DNA of 64,000 bases from positions 62,001-126,000 of the forward strand of contig BCKL01000006.1 of NCBI GenBank assembly GCA_001600635.1. The letters are read 5' to 3'. Source of the DNA: Leucosporidium creatinivorum. Taxonomy: Eukaryota > Basidiomycota > Microbotryomycetes > Leucosporidiales > Leucosporidiaceae. Made by a program: the position numbers and the translations under genes. Numbering within the stretch: the first letter of the stretch is position 1; every line of letters starts with the position of its first letter. Shown here piece by piece: positions 32,443 through 43,939 of this stretch. Below the pieces are notes generated by a model that made no database searches, was not told the DNA's origin, and worked only from the letters and a program-made list of their open reading frames with translations.

Positions 32443-33580
32443 CTAGTCTGTTAGGTAGAGAAGGGGCTTCAGTACGACCTCCTGCTCGATTCGAAACAGG
32501 AGAGCTCACCATCTTTCACAGCGACCTCGATCCCGCGAGCTCGGCAAGCGGCCTCCCATTTCTCGCGGTCCGCGGCATGCGTCCAGGATATGCAGTTCAC
32601 TCGCCACTCCCTAAGGTGCTCAAGTGCAGGAAGACTCAGTGCCGCCGCAAAGCCGCTCGTGTCCACTCCTTCGTCACTCTTTCGATCCGAGGGCGTTACG
32701 GAGTACACGTAGAGGGAGGCAAGCTTGGTGGTGAGGGCGCTCAAGAAGTGTGCGATGTCACCTCTGTCGCGGATGAGGAGCTGAAGCCGCCTGAGTGAGG
32801 TGCAGGAAGCGAGGAAGTGGGCCAGAGAGAACCGGTCGCCGGCGCGTTCGGAGCGGGGGGGGCTCGACAGTCCGAGAGTCGTCAAGCGAGGAGCCAGATC
32901 CTCGAGGATTGGGCCGAGGTAGCTGGGGAACGAGGTGGGGGCGTAGCCAAGCAACAGTCTTTTGAGGATGGCGGAGAGAGAGACTAGGTGGTGTAGAACG
33001 TCCGAGGAAGGGGTTTTCCAGGAGAAGAGGGACAACGTTCTCAATCGAAGCTTGTACTCGATGTCACCGCAGTCCTCGAGTGCAATGTCTGTGTAAACGT
33101 GGAGAGCTTCCACGGCTAGGAGGCAAGGCGAGTAAGCTCGAGGCTCGGCGTAGGTCGTGGAGCCATAGCCCGCTTACCGCGCAGTAGAGAAGCCGAAATT
33201 GTGAGCGGCTCGCCTGCGATACTTGGATCGACTGGGCCTCCATGATCCTCGACGGGCTCGCCGGTGAGCGTCAGATCCAGAACGCGCAGCGAGGAGTGGC
33301 CGAGCATATCGAGCTCGGTAGCCTTGGTGACTTTGAGACGCCGGACGCGCCGGTGGGGCGAAAGCTCGGCGGACTGCTGCTTCAGAAAGTGTGCGACCTG
33401 GCTCAGGTCGCTCGTATAGAGGAGCAGCTCCTGCGAGGGTTTCGCCCACGCTCGGGCGACGAGAGATGTATTAAGGAAGTGGAGGGTGTTGGCGGACCCC
33501 TGGCCTGCCTCACCAGCTGCTATACCCTGCTCCATAATCTTGAGCAGCAGCTCGGGAGGAAGGTCTTGGATAACGGCCAT
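32443..33580 (-). CDS. F-box-like/LRR family protein (copy 3)
   Basis: Three exons. Exon 1 starts MAVIQDLPPELLLKIMEQGI, then LNTSLVARAWAKPSQELLLY and ends TISASLLR. After a short intron the LRR-like body reads AVEALHVYTDIALEDCGDIE and APRLTTLGLSSPP, then LRRLQLLIRDRGDIAHFLSA. The end is WEAACRARGIEVAVKD, so the usual RDERRFFT is replaced. The last intron still sits at the same place and leaves only Asp and stop in the final exon, which shows the architecture outlasting the motif. A leader intron (CTGACC branch, CCGCAG acceptor) precedes the ATG, as in other copies. The frame is intact. Confidence 0.8.
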
Positions 33581-33639
33581 GGCGGGGAGAGCGAGCGAGC
33601 GACGAGGAGGAGGGCGAATGGGGAAAAGGCGGAGCTTCG

Positions 33640-34900
33640 GTCTGCGGGCGGGGGAGGGCTTGAGGGTCAGCTGGAGCTCTATAGCGCANCTACTACTGCT
33701 TCAGTATCTCATCGCGTTATCCTGGACGCCAGCTCGACCTCACTTCCCCTCACAACAGACGCTCGACCCTCCTCACTGTCCCTCGGCGCCGCTTCGCAGC
33801 CAGCGCGCTGCTCTCCTACAGATCCCCTTCATCGAGTAGACAGTGACACTCACCTTCGTTGAGCGATCTAGTACACCAACAGCAGAAGCGAACCAGCTTC
33901 CCTCGTCTCGAGCGCAGCGTCCGTCCGTTTCGAGCTTTCGAGCTGAGCGACTGGGCGAGTGGGCGAGGGAGCGAGGGAGGAGGAGTCGAGAGGTTGTCGA
34001 GGTGTAGTAGAGCTTCCTATCCGAGTCGAGAGCTGTTGAGGGGGCGAGAGAAGCAAAGTCGAGCGAGAAGTGGGAGGGAAAGAGGCGCTGGATCGAAGTT
34101 CGCTCTCGACCCTTGACGGGGATAGAACTGCGCGCGAGGGGGTTCAAGTTGTAGGTTGGTAGGCGAGCAGCTGAATGTCTGCTAGAACCTTACCTAAAGG
34201 TTCGGTAACCAGGATTCAGATCGATGCCCTTCTGAGAGCTTGCCTCCAGTGGGGCTGTTCTCCGTCAGCTCGCCTGGAATCGACCTGGTTGGTGAAGCTC
34301 TTCTTGCCTGATTGCCTGAGGTGAAGGAGCATGTCCAGTCAGCCTAGACCATTGCTGTCGAGGGAGCAATACACTTTACTGCTGCGCCGCGTGCAACTCC
34401 AATGCCCCTCAGCTTCGCCCCGACGAGAGCGCCGAGCGCCGAGCGCCGAGCACCGAGCGCCGAGCGCCGAGCGCCGAGCTTACTGCTTCATCGCTGGCGC
34501 TCGATTGCCCATGACTTTCGTCCAGTTCACCGTGGAGCAGTATGGTCCGAGTTTACGAGCAGGAGTTGAGCAGCAGTCAAAGCGAGAGCGCAGGGAGCAG
34601 GGAGCGAGAGAGCTTGCAGGGGCGACTTTCGAGCGACAAGAAGAGCCTCGAGATGTGGAAAGAAGATGTGGCAGAGCCAAGGGTCCGTTGCAAGAAAGGT
34701 ACATAGAAAGCTTAAGAGGGTCAATGTCTGTTGGGGCTAAGGGGGAAAGCTAGTAGTAGGTAGGAGTGACGCCGACCGAGCAGCTGATCTTGTACTCGGC
34801 CGAGGGAAGGAAGACTGTGAGGAGGGGCAGAGCAAGGTTAGCGTGGGCGCGAGGGAAAGTAGAGATATGAAGAGACGTACAGGAACCACCGAGCTTCCAG
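33640..34900 (-). repeat. Segmental duplication, copy 2 (inverted relative to 6470-7780)
   Basis: Read on the minus strand the block has the same order as 6470-7780: the 3' exon of the secreted-protein family, a spacer, then the leader of an F-box-like gene. One ambiguous base (33689) falls in it. The ancestral unit therefore was a secreted-protein gene followed by an F-box-like gene. Confidence 0.8.
34429..34477 (+). repeat. Tandem heptamer array (GCGCCGA)7
   Basis: Seven units of GCGCCGA, one reading GCACCGA. The matching place in the duplicate near 6910 has only about two units. The same heptamer or its complement TCGGCGC is scattered through many introns and intergenic regions of the window. 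Confidence 0.9.
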
Positions 34901-34971
34901 TTCTTCTCCGACTTGGGCTTGAAGTAGGTCGAGTAGTCCTTCTTGCTCTTCCACTCGTCGCCCTTGATCTC
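34750..34971 (-). pseudogene. 3' fragment of the secreted-protein family
   Basis: Two exons remain: one starting EIKGDEWKSKKDYSTYFKPK and ending KNWKLGGS, and, after a canonical intron, one encoding FLPSAEYKISCSVGVTPTYY and a stop. There is no signal-peptide exon upstream; an F-box-like gene end lies there instead. The fragment preserves the C-terminus that is cut off by a stop codon in the gene at 5451. Confidence 0.7.
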
Positions 34972-35143
34972 CTGCGAAAGGGTAGGGAATGGGTCAGCTG
35001 TGCGAGGGAGAGACGGGGGGAGGAAGCGAGCAGCTTGCATCGCACCTAACGTTACAGCTGCCCTGTTCCACGCTGTCAGTTCCAGCTCGGCGAAGAGGAA
35101 AAGGCGGCGAGAAGCTCACTCTGCACACAACGCTTCGAGAACG

Positions 35144-36309
35144 CTAGTCTGTGAGTATTAGGGAAGAAAGTCAGTTTCTGTGTATCACATGATTGCAATG
35201 CCCTTCGCTCACCAGTGAAGAATCTCCTTTCATCGCGCAACTTAATCCCCCTCTCCTCCAACGCCTCAACCCAATTCGCCAACCCCTTCTTCTGCGGCTC
35301 CTTCGACGTCCATTCGACCCTCCATCTCTTCAGGTTATCCAACGGCTCAAGGTTGAACGTCTTGGCGAGCACAGAGCTGGGGTAAGCGCTCCGGCCGAGT
35401 CGGCTTTCGTCCAAAGCGAGGCTCGTCTCGAGGACTTGAAGCTCGGCGGGGAGGTGGGTGACGAAGGATGAGAGGAAGTCGATGTGGATGCCGAAGATGT
35501 GGAAGGTTTTGAGGTTGGTGCAGCCTTTGAGGAGTGAGGCGAGCGATTTGAGGATGGGGTCCTTGGGATCGTCGCTGATTGCTGGGGGAGAGCTCAGGTG
35601 CAGGGAACGAAGCTGGTGGGCGTGAGTCGCGATAAGGTCCATAAGGCCGACGTCGAATGGCTGCCGCTCAGACTGGTCCGTAGGTCGAACCCAGTTGAGG
35701 TGTAGTTGGCTGAGCGCCGGAGCCGAGTCAAAGAGGAGCGAGAGGTCGTCGAGGGGGGGAGGATGCGTCGAGCTTATGAGGAGACGCTGGAGCGGAAGGG
35801 GTGTGCCAAGTGGGACATTGAGGTGGTAGGAGAAGGGACCGGCGAGGACGAGGGTGTCGAGTCCTGCGCCGAGAAGGGCGTGTCAGCTCGGTCGCGGGAT
35901 CGTCTACCTGGGCCAAGGACTCACCACTGAGGAGTGAAGAGCTAACAACAAAAACCATAGGCTCCCGGGTGGCGCCCCAGACCGCCTCCTCGAATGCGAG
36001 TGAACGAACATTGATGGCTCGACTCGCAACGAGCTCGTAGTGGCGGCTGTGGTCCACAACGAGGCGTTTGACGGCCGGTGGGGCAGATCTCCATACCTTG
36101 CAGAGATGTGCTTCGAATCTGGGCGCCAGGAGCTTGTTGCGAAGGTCCACCTCGGCGCAGAGAAGGGCTTGGGACGGCGCTCGCCAGCTACTCGCGACGA
36201 GTGAGGTCGAGTAGAGATCTTCCATGTGCTCCTCTAAATCTGCGCCGTCTCCAAGAAGAGTGAGGATGCGGTACAGCGTCTCTGGAGGGACGTCCTGAAT
36301 GACTGCCAT
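35144..36309 (-). CDS. F-box-like/LRR family protein (copy 4)
   Basis: Three exons. It starts MAVIQDVPPETLYRILTLLG, then YSTSLVASSWRAPSQALLCA. The first intron follows SSSLLSG. The second exon gives LRR-like segments (LDTLVLAGPFSYHLNVPLG, LSQLHLNWVRPTD, LRSLHLSSPPAI, LKTFHIFGIHIDFLSSFVTH) and ends WVEALEERGIKLRDERRFFT. The final phase-1 intron leaves Asp plus stop. A leader intron acceptor (GCTGACTCTCTTGCCC... ACGCAG) lies just before the ATG. The body is more diverged than copies 2 and 5, but the start, end motif and exon plan are the same. Function is inferred only at the level of possible SCF adaptor. Confidence 0.8.
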
Positions 36310-36429
36310 AACGAGGGGGGGCGAGTGAGTGCCGAGGGTGAGGGCGGCGTTCTGCGTGAAAGGGCAAGAGAGTCAGCTATGGATCTGCAGCGGGTCTCTG
36401 ACCGCTTTGCGTATCAACACCCGCCGCTG

Positions 36430-36860
36430 CTCCCAATCTTGAAAGCCTTCGTCACAACAGACGCTCAGGCCTCGGCGCCGCTGTTCTGCCCACCCAGCGC
36501 TCTCCTGCAGCTGCGAGTCACCGAACAGCTACCGAATAAGACTACTCACATTTTTGAGCGATCTACTACTCCAGCAGCAGCAGCGAGACCAGCTTTCCTC
36601 GTCTCAAAGCACAGAGCCCGTCCGTTTCGAGCTTTCGAGCTGAGGGAGTGGACGAGTGGCCAAGGGAGGAGGGGTCGAGGTGTCGTCGAGATGTAGTAGA
36701 GCTTCCTATCCGAGTCGAGAGCTGTTGAGGGGCCGAGAGAAGCAAAGTCGAGCGAGAAGCGGGAGGGAAAGAGACGCTGGCTCGACGTTCGCTCTCGACC
36801 CTCGGCGGGGAGGGAGCTGCGCGAGAGGGGCTCAGGCTGTACATCGCTACAGTTTTCTGC
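36430..36860 (-). repeat. Third copy of the F-box-gene leader repeat
   Basis: This minus-strand sequence matches the leader parts of 7290-7750 and 33650-34140, including the strings GAGGGTCGAGAGCGAAC and ACTCGGATAGGAAG. It lies upstream of copy 4. The rest of 36310-37151 holds nothing recognisable. Confidence 0.75.
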
Positions 36861-37151
36861 TCTGAGGCAAGCTCGATTAAGGCTTTGCGCGTTTCTCTGC
36901 GAGTCAGCTCGAGCCTTCTGCACTCCAGCTCCTCGTCAGCACCGAGCAGCCTTCTCCTCTCTCACTCTCAGCTCGCTCGTCCTTTTCGCTGATTGAGAAT
37001 AAAGCGATTCCTCCAAGATCTTGGTATGTGGTACCCCCCCTCTCGTCGTCTCAAAGCAAGCACCGACCCTGCAAAGCGAGAGAAGGTCAGCGAGGCTCGG
37101 CGGAGAGGGAGTGAGCCGCGAAGGTGCTCACCTCTCCACGCGTCGCCCCAT

Positions 37152-38278
37152 TCACTCAGCGGGGTAGTCTGTGAGTATATGAGGAGATCAGTGATGATCC
37201 GAACGGGCTCAGAGACACGAGGAGGCGACTCACCAGTAAAGAAGCGGCGGTCGTCGCGAGGCTCTACTCCTCGAGCTCGGCAGGCGTCTTCCCACGCAGC
37301 ACGAGTGTGCCCACAAGCCGCATAGTTATAGACCGCAGCGGGCTTGGTGAGCCTCCAGCGTTTGACCTGGACGACGGCAGGCAAGTCGAGTACGGCGATG
37401 AGCTTGGCGAACCCTTGACCGCCCTCATTCCACTTCCAGTTGAGAGACGTGGTCAGGAGGGCTAGAGGTGCGTCAATAGAGGCAATAGTATTGTATATGA
37501 AAGTCGGGCTGGCCCGGTGGAGGGTCAAGGATCTGAGCAAGGTGCACAAGGCGACAAAGTCGAGGATATCGAACGATGTCGGACGGTGCAATAGTTCGGG
37601 CAGCGTCAAATGGACAAGCTGCGAAGCAATGGCACGTAGAGCACTGTTATAGCTCTGTGGGAAGCTGTCCTTGACTCCCCTGCTGAGCTCAAGGTCGGTC
37701 AAGAAGGCCGCCGCGCCGAGAAGCCTCGAGGAAGGCGGAGGTCGGCGGGTTGTCGGTAGCGAGACGGAGGTGCGTGAGCTGAAGTTGGCTGTTCGGAGGA
37801 AGGCTGATTTGGCCTCTGAAGAGCCCGTCGATTTGAAGGGACCTGATGCCTACCGAAGACGAGGGAGGTCAGCTCAGATCGCCGAATGGAGGGGGTGCAA
37901 GCTACACCGCTCACCAGCAAGCACTACAAAGCTGATCCGGCTGATGTGGAGATCACTCCAAAGAGTGGAGTCTACCCATAGCGTATGGACGGCGACCTGC
38001 TGCACGTTCAATTGCTCCAGCAGCTCTTGTGCGCCGTCGGCCGAGCGCCCGAAATTGCGAAGGACGCAGCACTCCACTGAGGCTGGTAGGCGACGCTGTG
38101 CGGGTGTGTATGCAGCAGACAGCACGGTGGCGCCGCGAAGGAGCTCCTGCGAGGGGTGCCTCCAAGCTCGAGCCACCAGCGAGGCGGCGTAAATGTCCAG
38201 CAGGAAGCTCAAATCGCGGTCTAGCAGCTCGAGGATCCTTCTCAGCAGCTCGGACGGTAGATCCTGGATGACTGCCAT
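37152..38278 (-). pseudogene. F-box-like/LRR family gene with a frame break (copy 5)
   Basis: It starts MAVIQDLPSELLRRILELLD, then AASLVARAWRHPSQELLRGA. After the first intron (VVLAG junction) comes IRSLQIDGLFRGQISLPPNS. Near 37.72 kb the reading frame shifts by one between PPTSAFLEA and AAFLTDLELSRGVKDS, although both sides align to copy 2. It then continues to WEDACRARGVEPRDDRRFFT, the last intron and the DYPAE end, as in copy 2. The break may be real or a base error; no intron explains it well. Otherwise all family landmarks are present. Confidence 0.65.
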
Positions 38279-38985
38279 GTCGAGCGAGCGAGCGATTTGA
38301 AGGGAGAGTCGGCGAAGGAGGGGAAGGGGATGGGGAAGAGCTCTGCGGGAGAGGGTGATGGGGGTTAGCCTTTGAGTCTCATGAGCTGGTGCACACTGCT
38401 TTTTCTCCTCGCGTCCGAGCCGTTCCCTCTGCAGGCTCTTAGCCCGACAAGACTGAGCAGCATCCCTCAACACAGGCGCCTTCCTCCCCCGCTGCTGCTT
38501 CCCAAGCCCGAGCTCAGCAGCTGCTTCCCAAGCCCGAGCTCAGCAGCAGCAGCAGCAGCAGCTCATCCTACATCCTAGCCTCCCAGTCCCACAGCCCAGC
38601 AATCCCGAACTCACCTTCAATCTTCAGCGAGCGCGCCTCCCAATCTCAGCGGCTTCCAGCACAGCGTCCTGTCGAGCTCGTATAGCGGTGCAGCGGTCGA
38701 GGGGCGTGTGGTAGTCGAGCGAGGTTTCTTATAGCTTTCCAGTCGAGTAGCGGCGGTGAAGATGAGAAGACGAGATGAGACGGAGATGAGACGAGTGAAG
38801 GGGGGGAGGTCAAGGGAGGAGAGAGTGGGCGAGGGAGGCGAGCTGGGAGAGGGGCGGTGGGTCGACTGATGAGGGGGCAGGGTCGGTAGCTATGCAGCAT
38901 CTTCAGCTCCTCGACCTGCTGCACATCCTCTCGTCATCCTCTGGTCCGCCGAGGTAGACTTCGCCGAGCAGCGCCGAACGCGCCA
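37152..38985 (-). repeat. Direct segmental duplication, copy 2 (partner 20299-22140)
   Basis: Contains F-box-like copy 5 and its upstream DNA in the same orientation as the partner block. See the partner entry for landmarks. Confidence 0.75.
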
Positions 38986-39997
38986 GGGAGCCCTTCTACA
39001 GCCAGAGAGGACCTTCACGATAGATCTACAGCAAGCGCACGGAGGCAATAACTGCTTCAGACTCGCAGCGCGCGTCCAAGATCCGCTTGCCCTCCAATCC
39101 ATCGCGTTTTCGGCGATTCCTCTGCGACTGATTGCGCCTCGCGTCTTTCCTGCGGCTGATGGATGTAGCTAAGTCGGCGCTGATACACCTCGCTTTGATT
39201 CCGGAGTGATATGTGAGACCACAACCGAAACATCACGGGGAAGTGGCCACCGCAAGGGAAAGCGATAGCAGCTCGGCGTTGAGCAGAGGCCGGCCACGCG
39301 CACGAAGCAGTGACTGCGGAGACCGGCAGCAGCCCTGGCATGTGCTTGGAGGATCTACGGCTCAAGCTCAACAAAATGGGCGATTAACCGGTGTGGAGCT
39401 GCTTGGAGGCGGCAGGAGCAAAGTCTGGCGAGCTCGGCGAAGCGTGCAGGAGGCTTATTGGGTCGAGATGAGGGTCGGCGAGGACTGAAGTCCTGTATCA
39501 ATGTAGTTCAGAAAGTCTCAGTCGCGCTCAGACGGTAGCCTGGCATCACAAAGACCGAGGTGACTAGTTTGAGCTGCTCGGCGGCGATGGCTTGTTAACC
39601 GCGAGGGCTGCCCTGCTTCCGGGTCGGCGTGAAAGCGAAGGAGAGCTCTGCGGATGGAAATTGAGGTGTGAAAGGACAAGTCCAATGACCTGCAGCAGAT
39701 GTCAACCATCGACGCGCCACCATGTTGACCTCGCAGCTTCACGTGTTCGGCGCTCGAGTGGAAAAGGCCAAGTCGACGTTATTCGCCTCTTGACTTCCTA
39801 CCACTCACTGCTCCAAGGGAAACTTTTCACCTTCTCGTGTCTCAAATGCAAGGTGAGTTGTAGCTTGTCACAGCTCGACAGTGTAGACGACTAGCTCACA
39901 CTCTCCTCCCCTTCCTCCCCTTCCTCCCTCCCTGCAGCTCATCACCGTCAAGCACACCTACCTCATCCACCTCATCCACCACCATCTACTACAGCAA

Positions 39998-40642
39998 ATG
40001 GCTTCCTCCAGCACCAAGAAGGGTGAGTTTGTACCCTCTCCACCCTGCTCCCCACCTCTCTCTCTCCTTGTCCTCGGCTCTCCCCACTGCAGCGCGCCGT
40101 CGTCGTCGTCTGCACCGCATAAAGACGCGTCTCAAGTTTCGAGCGGAAGCTGACGTTGTTTTGCTCTTCTACAGCTACCGGCGAGGGCAAGAAGCAGCGC
40201 ACGTCAGTACTCTCTCACCACTGACCGCTCTCCAGCTCAGCCCATCGCCGAAGCTGACCCCTCGCCGCTCGCGTCCTCCCTCTCACAGCGGCGCCATGCT
40301 CGCCTGGGAGGAGGTAAGTCCTGGTTTTCGGATCCACGTGTAAGTCGGCTGACACGCTCCATCTCCGCACACAGTTTTCCACCGTGCGCCTCGCTCGCTC
40401 TGCCCTCCTTCGCTCGGCATCCGCTTACTTTCCGTCTTGCAGAGGATGAGGGAGCAGCTCAAGGCTGACAAGCCCAATCAGAAGCCAGGAGTGAGGGAGC
40501 GCGAAGTTCGAAGGCTTTGGAAGGAACGCTCGCCCCTCGACTCGCGCCGGTGACGAAGGAGACCGCGAACGCCGAGCTGACCAGTCCCTCCCTTCACCCC
40601 GCGCAGAAGGACCCCAGCAGCCCCAAGAGCCACGACAAGTAG
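39998..40642 (+). CDS. Small YABBY/HMG-like DNA-binding protein (left copy)
   Basis: Short exons: MASSSTKK, then ATGEGKKQRT, then GAMLAWEE, a 9-nt microexon (FST), then RMREQLKADKPNQKPGVRER and VRRLWK. The pattern AWxxFxxxMREQLKAxKP ... LWK resembles the fungal YABBY-like/HMG-box superfamily (AYNxFMKEELxxLKxExP ... NWK). These are small basic nuclear proteins of the HMG fold. In the right copy the last intron has a GT donor directly after WK; here that donor reads GA. The frame may then end ERSPLDSRR at 40553, or, if the intron is still removed, KDPSSPKSHDK at 40642. The 5' leader also contains an intron. Family assignment is tentative. Confidence 0.5.
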
Positions 40643-41138
40643 ACTCATTACCCTAGCATCAAGTGAGCCCTTCGACCACTGGTCTCGACCGCCTCGTCGA
40701 CGCTGAAAGCTGGCCTCGGCGCTCACCCCTTCGCAGCTGAGCTCCGCGCTTTCCCCTTTCCCCTTTCCCCCTTCGCCTTTCCTTGTCCCTAGCTTGCTTG
40801 TAGTACCCCCTTGATTCACTGCATCGCGTTTTGTCAACCGCGCTAGAGCTTCGGCTGGCTGAGAGGGGGGCAGGGAGAGCGAGGAAGAGAGCCAGCGCCG
40901 AGAGAACGTCTGCGAAGTGCTGCGCTGTACTAGATCTCTCTGCTCCATCAACGCTCGGTCCCTCGCCCTCTTAATGTCCTGTACCTTGCTAGCACTCGGC
41001 GAAAGCTGAGCTGATCAACCTGCGGAGAGCAGAGCCAAGCTCGGAGGGGCAAGCCTCGGTTGAGCTCGAAGTCGACGGCTGTCAGCTGAGCTCTGTAGGG
41101 AAGTGTCATCAATGCTGTAGTATTGTCTCTATATCTGT
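40643..41138. other. Convergent intergenic inside the left arm
   Basis: No gene. Its sequence aligns with the inverted stretch around 59050-59300, including a poly-C/G site that is 15 C long in the right copy. Confidence 0.5.
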
Positions 41139-43939
41139 CTAATTTGTAAACAAGATCCTGTACACTCGTACATACCACGGCGCGGCTCGGCGCTCGGCGC
41201 GGTACTGCAAGAGGGCGGTGGGAGCGGGTCAGCGTCGGTCTAGTGTCAGAAGTGTAGTCGAAGGGTTGGTAGGATGGAAGAAAAGAGGCGATCCGAGAGA
41301 AAGATTGAAGCGTAGGAGGAAAGCGTGAGGGAAGCGAGATGGCAGACTTACGGTCCGCATCTCCTCCACGGTGAACCACGATTTCCGGCCGGTCTGTCGT
41401 GGGGTCAAGGCTCAGCGTACATCGAGTGAGACGAGAAGTGAAAGCAGCCGTACATCGAGGTCGATAGCGTGGGCAGGAATGAGCCACAGGGGCCCTCGCT
41501 TCCAAACCCAGGCGAGTACCAGGCAGACGAGGAAGACTGGTGCGGTGAGGTAGGCTTGGAAGAAAGCTGTTGGGTCGAGAGCAGGGCCGTGAAGAGGCCA
41601 CAGAGCCTGCGAGGTGAACAAGAAGATGATTAGCCATCGCCGAGCTCGAGGTCGCGCGAGAGAGAGACGAAGGCGTACGATGTAGAACTGTGCGATGAAG
41701 ACGAGAGTGATTATGACGAGTCCGACCCAGGATCCGACCTCCCCAAAGAAAGCGCGGAAGGGCAGCTCCTCTACGCTCTTGCCTTGAGTGCGCCAGGCTG
41801 CTCGGAATCGGAGGTGGGCGAGGCAGATACCGACTGTAGCCAGCTGAGGGTCAGCGCAAAGCCTTGAAGAGAAGTGAGAGAGTACTCACACCAGCTGATG
41901 AGCGTTGCAAGGCCCGTGATGGCTGTCAACCAAGTGAAGATGACGGCGCCCGAGCTGGCCAGATTGATGTAGGCGAGCTGAAAGTGACTTGGTCAGCTTT
42001 TGTCGGCACAGACGAGAGCTAACGGCGTACAAGACCCCACGCGAGCACGAAGACGACCGACCAGAGCGGTCGACCGGATTTGTCGATCATGGTAAAGCAG
42101 CGGGGCGCGCATCCAGCCTCGGCGAGGGCAGTCAGGACTCGGGAGCCAGCGTAGACGCAAGACAAGCCGATGGAAAGGACCGAGATACAGATGGTAGCGT
42201 TGATGAGGTCTGTATGAGAGCGGGCGGGTCAGCCTCCGGGCTCGGTCAGTGTGAGTCGAACTCACGAGGTAGGCCTCCCATCCGAGCCTTGTCGACGAGG
42301 ATGACGAAGGGGGAGGTTCCTACGAGTGATACAGCGCATCAGCAGAGCCCTACTTGAGCAAGGCCGAGTACTCACCCGTTCCACTGCCTCCAAGCAGCCG
42401 AGGCTCGTCGTAGGGGATGTTGAGCGAGATGATGAGGAGGGACGTCAAGTACAGGCAGGTGATGCGCCAGAAAGTTCCCTTGACGGCAGTCGGCATCGAC
42501 TTGCGAGGGTTTGCTGTTTCTGTAGCAGCGATTCCGACGAGCTCGGTTCCGGCTGAGAGTGAGAGAGGTTAGCGGAAGAGCTCAGCGATGGTTTCTCCGG
42601 CGTAAAGCTGACCAAACGAGAAGGCGGCGGTCACGAAGACGGCGCAGACTCCTTTGAAGCCGTTGGCAAATGCCCCAGGGTCTTGAAAGTAGCGACCCCC
42701 GACATAAGACTCGTAGGGCGAGCCCGAGGGGCCTCCTCCACAGTTCATGACCTGGTGTATCGAGCAGCGGGTCAGAACTCAAGTCAACCGAGATACACGG
42801 ACAACTCACAATTCCAATGATGACGAAGATGGTGACGACGAGCTGTAGCGAAGGGGTGTTAGCGAAGCCCTGATGCCCGGACGAGCTCGGCGCTCACGAT
42901 CTTGAGCAGCGAAGACCAGAACTCCTCCTCTGCGTAGCCTAGTGCGCCAAAGACGTTCACCACGACCACTAATAGGAAGAAGACTAGAGGACGGTGAGGT
43001 CAGCCACAGCAGCAGGTCGTCTCTAGAAGGACTTACTCGTGATCCACGCGCCGGTGGGAACGGCGCTCGTCCAGTATTGCACTGTGATGGCCGCCGAGGT
43101 GATCTCCAGGGGGAACACAATACACCAACTCAATGCGTAGTTCCAGCCGAATGCGATCCTGCGAGGAGAATGGTGAGCTCGGCCGACGAGACGAGCAAGA
43201 CCGAGGTGCGCACCCAAGACTGGGATTGACCATGCGTGTCACGAGCGCGTAGAAGCCTCCAGATACGGGGTAGACGATAGCCATCTCTCCAAGAGCTTGA
43301 GTGATGTTGAAGAGCATCTGTGGACCAGGAGGACGGCGTTTAGCGATGCTCGGAGAAAGACCGAGGAAGCTCGACTCACCAAGCCGATGACAGACCAGGC
43401 AATGAGGACGCCGCCGGGGCTGTAATATGTGTTAGTATCGTCTTGATGTTACTGTCGAATAACGAGAGTCTCACCCGCCGTTACGAAGCGCTGGTGAAAG
43501 GGCGAAAGGTCAGCGAAATGTTCGGCGCTCGAGGACTTCTCTACTTACCTTGCCCGACACCCACAAACAAGCCAGTCCCTATGGAGCCCCCCATAGCTAT
43601 CATATTGAGGTGGCGTGGGCGAAGGCGCTGTTGGAGTAAGAGCGGGTTGCTGCTCGGTGCCAAAGGATCGGCTTGTCCACCCTCGGCTTTCAGGCCACTG
43701 CAGAGGAGCCGTCAGCCTCAGGAGCAGCCGGGCAGGACTAGGAGTGTTTGCCTGCGTCCTTCAAAGCTTGAGACGTACCCTGTAGACCCCGGCGCTGGCT
43801 TGAACGACTCCCAACTCAATCCTAACCGCGTCCATCGACTTTCCTTAGACGGGTCATAGAGCTGCTCTGGCCGTGTTGTAGCAGCTTGTACGTCGTGCTT
43901 CTCAGACGAGCCAGCAGTTGGCGAAGTGCCCTCGAGCAT
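41139..43939 (-). CDS. Amino-acid permease, AAT/YAT family (left-arm copy)
   Basis: About 16 small exons. The cytosolic N-terminus contains LYDPSKESRWTRLGLSWESF. The family signature GGSIGTGLFVG is followed by GQALRNGG and then LFNITQALGEMAIVYPVSGG. GFYALVTRMVNPSLG, SWCIVFPLEITSAAITVQYW and further hydrophobic segments are consistent with about 12 membrane spans. The C-terminus reads TGRKSWFTVEEMRT and YRAERRAAPWYVRVYRILFT plus Asn. These are proton-coupled plasma-membrane amino-acid importers; substrate range cannot be told. The start MLEGTSPTAG is chosen because its N-terminus matches the right-arm copy; an in-frame ATG at 44077 is less likely. The two permeases are clearly paralogous but differ at many residues, so the duplication of the coding part is older than the identical core of the arm. 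Confidence 0.88.
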
